From positions 20,824 through 84,823 of the forward strand of contig KN834827.1 in assembly GCA_000827265.1 (NCBI GenBank): a stretch of DNA of 64,000 bases, written 5' to 3'. How positions within the stretch are numbered: position 1 is the stretch's first letter; the number at the start of each line of letters is the position of its first letter. Both the position numbers and the translations under genes were made by a program. Origin of the DNA: Collybiopsis luxurians FD-317 M1. Taxonomy: Eukaryota; Basidiomycota; Agaricomycetes; Agaricales; Omphalotaceae. The notes below the pieces were generated by a model. That model saw only the letters and a list, made by a program, of their open reading frames with translations. It did no database searches and was not told where the DNA came from. Below are positions 59,931 through 64,000 of this stretch, piece after piece.

Positions 59931-62130
59931 ATGAATCTGGCGTAATCGGCAAATGCCTCTGCAGTACTTGTATCTGTGGAAAGCATAGAAAACGAGGCTA
60001 TTGAAGGGAGCTTGGAAACTCAGTTACACAGGCGAGGTACCCTTGTGGGAGTCATGTAGTACTGTTTTATCCCAGAAGATTTCAGGAAAGGGAGATGGCA
60101 ACGGGTGAGCCACTGAATGTGTGCTACAGAAGTACATAGTCAACCTCGAAGAGACCAACAAAACATTCAGGATATCAGTGAGCAGTGTTTGAATCAAGTG
60201 AGGGCTTGAATTTAAAGCTGACCTTATGGCATATGTTTCCTTAATTAATGTCCGAGAGCACCACGATTCGTAGGTGTGGAGCGCATCGGGCAAAAATCCT
60301 CGGGTGATGTCTCTTCGAGCGTAACAGGCCACTTTCTGCAGACATAGGATGTTGAGTCAAAAAAAAATTAATTAAAGCTGTTTCTTACCGTCGATGATGG
60401 CTGAGAACTTGAAAAATTGTGGAGCTGATTCGGGAAGGTTTCAGGTGTGACAGCTGCAGCCACTGCCAAGAGACCACTGAGCTGGCCAAAATAATGGGAC
60501 TTGTGAATATTGAGATGTGTGGCGAAATTTGAAAGGTGTTCCGTCTTTCCTTTCAAACTAAATACCTATTTTCTGGCTCTTGATAATATCGATGGAGTCA
60601 ATACCGCAGCGGAGCAGTGAAACTCTCGATATGGGCAGATAATATAGACGAGTTTTGGTTGATGGAACCCTGAAATACGGCGCGATCAGTTGTAGGTAGA
60701 GCGGATAAGTGTGGGCAGTTATTTGAACTAACATCAAGTTTTAGGTTCATTTTCCAGTCACCTTCAGAGATTTTGTAAGGAAATGGTCGAAAGAGACAAA
60801 TTGCCTAGTTCTCAAAGGTAGATAGCGTCATTGAAAACTTTCCTTACATGTAGGTTTGAACGTCAGGTGCAAATGTGAGGATGAGAAGTGATAAACATTT
60901 TCGAGGTTAACGTTCCGTGATACAGCATCCACCGTTAGAGGAAACAACAGACAAGGAGCTCTGGACAGTTTATCATGAAAGGCCATGAGAGATGAGTACT
61001 AAAATGACCCAAAAGTGGACGTGTCAGTAGCCAGTTGTAAGCCCTTTGCATGGTGGGTTCAATTTTTATGTACCTGATATGTAGACATGACAGACGAACC
61101 TGGAACGAATTACACTCCTTCAAGAATAAGCGAACAGAACCTTGCATAAACTTCGTCTCCTGTAAAGCCTGTGCATCGAAATTTAGATGTTAAAAGAATA
61201 TTGTTTTTGACATACGTCGTCGAGCCGCTCAAGTAGTTCTTGACCAAGGGACCAGTCTCCTTTGCTGTTCCGCCAATCTAGGACCTCGGGCCCCATTTGG
61301 ATTTTCTGTGGTGTGTAAAGCACTCGATTAAAATCAAACCAGTACCGAATAGCACTCGCGTCTGCTGAAAAGGTATTGTCTTTAGCTTCGAGATGAGTTT
61401 GATAGATGAACAGCTCTATTGGCTCCTGCTCGTACTCCGTAACTGAACCATTCCTGTGAGATAGAATTGATGGAAGCAGGAGAGATGTGGACTAAGGCTC
61501 GTCAACATAGAGGCACACTAGCAGGTTGTTTGTGACCAGAAAGATTGTTCGTTTTAGCGAGAGCGCCGAAGTTTCCTGTTTTACTTCTTATTCTTAGGGA
61601 GCAATGATGCTTTTGCATTGACATATGTACCTTCATGGTCGAAAGGAATTAATCTTGGATCATATTTAGGATCACCCGGTGAAACTGCTAAAATATGCTT
61701 GGGATGTAGACTCGGGTTAAAAAAACTCTTAAACGATGGACACTCTCTGAAAGAAATATTGTGATTTACGAGAAAGGCCTCTTCATCGGCGTACATGAAA
61801 TAGCTTTCTTGAGTACTCTAAAAGTGGCTGCAGGGGTAATTTGAAACATTTCCTGCTTGGGTATAGAGAATTTCACACATGGTCGATTGTACGAGATTGA
61901 ACTGAAGTTGGTTGATCACAAACTTTAGGTGTTTCCAGGACTATTGACCTACGTCTGCAGTTCGGCTCAAATCACAAAAATTGCAGTGATCGTGGTCGTC
62001 GATAATTAAGAATATTGAGAATACCATGTTAGCAATGTTGATAATTTTACAACGAGCACAGTACCTTGTGTACTGTACAGCGTACAAAGTCCATTCTCTT
62101 GCTTTTATACTTAGCCTGGGAGCTGCATTT
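59930..62130 (-). pseudogene. X3: remnant of the unrecognised minus-strand gene
   Basis: Copy of X1 with the same orientation. Minus-strand fragments include 61581-61796 (MYADEEAFLVNHNISFRECP at its start), 60935-61147 and 60024-60332. The equivalent of the 179-codon frame of X2 is broken by a stop after LPKNKK. Introns may explain some breaks, but in-frame stops inside conserved stretches suggest decay. Confidence 0.5.
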
Positions 62131-62479
62131 ACAAGATTCTAGGGACAAAATGAAATCATGATAGCCACGGATAGCATATGAAGGACAACTGAAGTGTTAT
62201 AAATTGATGCGTAGACGTCCTAGTGTGTGTCGGTCTTCATTAGAGAGGGGGGTATAAATCTCGTTAGCGAAGTTTCCACTGTAATGCCGTTCAAAAGAGG
62301 AAGGTCGTTGAAGGGAATTAAGGGTAGAAAGGGGGAGTAGCGAAACTCTCTGATGGCGATTGCCAAAGAGCGGGGAGAAAGCAGGGGAGGAAAGGATGAT
62401 AGTGGGTACATAGGCCCCGCTTAGTTTAGGGAAGAAAGAGCTCTTGTGTTATATTGCATTTAGCATGTCACTCAGTCTA
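62131..62479. other. Spacer following X3
   Basis: Same sequence as after X1 (13640-13990) and X2 (38479-38900). No gene is seen. Confidence 0.45.
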
Positions 62480-64000
62480 CTTCTTGTCCCTTCCGGCCTC
62501 TCTTGTCTCCTCCGGCCTCTCTTGTTCATCCTTGGTTATGACATGGGTGACGACTTAGAGCAAAGATAAATAAGCGCCCGTATAACGCTGCGCTGTTCGG
62601 AATCCAGGGCCGGAAACCTCCAGTGCTTCAGTTTACATTGATGCATTTACTTGCCTTTTTCAACGGTCGTGCTTTTCATTGAACCTCCTCGTAGTAATAA
62701 AACAGGTCATACACTGACGTCGGAACATGTTCGACTCTTCTTGTCTCCGCATCCAGCACTTCTACCCAGAATTCAACCCAGATCCTTCAACACTCCCTTC
62801 TTCCACTATCAGAGCCCTTGTCTTCTCTGCCCAGTATCCTCCTCGGCTTCGATGTATCCTCGTCATCGTCAAAATTCCCTTAATTCTTCAACGGCCATTG
62901 CTCTTACCGGCATACTCAGCAATATGAAGGAAACCATAGCTCCTTCAATGCATTATGTTATCGACAATCTTGCGCCCCTCATGACGCTGTTTTTCAAGCT
63001 GCTTCCCCCGATCTGCTTGGATGGTTGATTAGCTAGGTGGCTGGGGAGGGAAGTGTCACTGATTTTCTGAAGGGTATGTCTCGAGTTTGCTATTTCATCG
63101 ATCTTCGTTGATCGTATTCTGATATAGCGGGACCAACAATAGTAGCCACCTCCGTCTACTCCACACATTACTGAGCGCCATTAAGAGGCTTTCACTGAAG
63201 GCACCCACGGCACTCTTTCTACGCCTCTCTCTACGCCCTCCTTGCATTTCTGCTATCACCCTACTCCTACGCAAATGTAAAACGCGCATCCACGTGCAAA
63301 TCTGAGGCCGTTTCATGACCCTTCGGTCGCAATGGAGCACCCGAATACGGCTATTCAGGCCGTGATCACCCGGGAGTGTTTCCGCTCACACCCAAGTACA
63401 AGCTATCCACGCAATGTATGGGGACATAACGCTCAGCGATAGGCGCTGTGGATAAGGCATAGAGACGTTGGGAAGGACATTGATTGTGAAACCATCAACT
63501 ATCCCAGCGAAACGAATATCGAGGAAAATAGGAATTTACGCTGAGGATAAATTTCGTTCAAGGTTTTGTTCCATTTTACCCTATCTTACTCATCGTCGCT
63601 TCTATATCAATAAATTTCCTATTCTCCCGTCTCTTTGCTTCCTCATCTATGCCTTTGTTCCTAGAGATCCGTTCCTATGATTCCGAAAATATCATTTATG
63701 ACCTGGCTTGTGAATCGTCCGCCCTCAGTGTATTCTGTATTTGCAGAAAAATGTATTATGATTATCTGCATAGGTAACGACGTTAGAGTATACGCCCATG
63801 TCCGATTCATTCAAAGATGGGCAAATTCTTTGCCGACTCGGTGTCACCCCGCCGCTTAGCAGTTCCATTTCAGGCTTGTTATTTGATGTGAGCCGTATGA
63901 GCTACAGAATTCATCATGCAAAGTCGATTGTAGGGAGAGAACTCGATGGTGCTATGTGTATGCACTGTGGGGAGAAAAATCATTCAGAATTCAAACCGAG
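62480..64000 (+). repeat. R repeat copy 6, cut by the window edge
   Basis: R unit with the intron-like block (GTATGT donor near 63074, CTGATATAG near 63127). The 72-codon frame begins near 63798 but loses one T near 63990. By analogy with the other copies, another minus-strand NLR is expected shortly beyond the right edge. Confidence 0.55.

Noticed and set aside
1..64000. tRNA, rRNA, CRISPR array or bacterial operon
   Set aside because: No cloverleaf with an intact anticodon arm, no rRNA motif and no regularly spaced identical repeats were seen. The 126-bp periodicity is explained by the WD40 coding repeats.

Overview
This is eukaryotic DNA, most likely from an Agaricomycete (mushroom-forming basidiomycete). 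The evidence is many short introns (about 45-60 bp, GT...AG), a run of NACHT plus WD40 STAND proteins (fungal NLR-like receptors) carrying the C-terminal tail typical of Agaricomycete WD40 proteins, and a decayed protein kinase of the type that is expanded in mushrooms. No rRNA, tRNA, CRISPR array or bacterial feature was seen. The species cannot be named from sequence alone.

The window is a segmentally duplicated NLR cluster. Five paralogous NACHT-WD40 genes lie head-to-tail on the minus strand: NLR-1 (3440-8670), NLR-2 (16120-21801), NLR-3 (25815-29699, heavily decayed), NLR-4 (41985-47247) and NLR-5 (51492-56713). They form two clades: A (1, 3, 5) and B (2, 4). Each has a basic N-terminal leader, a chain of tiny exons, a helical region, a NACHT exon of about 500 codons, and one long exon with 14 near-identical 42-residue WD40 repeats plus a conserved tail. 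NLR-5 is fully open: ten exons sum to 4710 nt (1569 residues). NLR-2 is open once an unmerged assembly overlap is removed. NLR-1 has one nonsense codon in WD repeat 1. NLR-4 has a one-base loss in an A run. NLR-3 has lost its first exon and one complete seven-blade propeller.

The segments between NLRs are also repeated. Downstream of each NLR and convergent with it lies a 1.2-2.3 kb plus-strand repeat (here called R) with a conserved intron-like block. Diverged copies (R-prime) lie upstream of NLR-1 and NLR-5. A minus-strand unrecognised gene remnant (X) occurs three times (11.9-13.7 kb, 33.1-35.5 kb, 59.9-62.1 kb). The repeating order is R, NLR, NLR upstream region, R-prime, X, then R again. 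The block holding NLR-1, R-prime and X1 was copied as a unit to the block holding NLR-5, R-prime and X3.

The middle (22.8-38.5 kb) is the most disturbed part. It holds a 1 kb foldback element (23095-24101), a kinase-like pseudogene (30135-31472) whose 3' end is duplicated as a spacerless palindrome, a probable solo LTR (33795-34522), a 0.67 kb inversion inside X2 and a 3 kb foreign insertion (about 35513-38478). Two N gaps are present (19377-19418 and 47861-48167).

If functional, the NLRs would act as cytosolic receptors. The WD40 propellers would sense a ligand, NACHT would switch on nucleotide binding, and the N-terminal region would signal, in non-self recognition or programmed cell death. 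This role is inferred from the family, not shown by the sequence. The R and X units are unrecognised and travel with the receptors.
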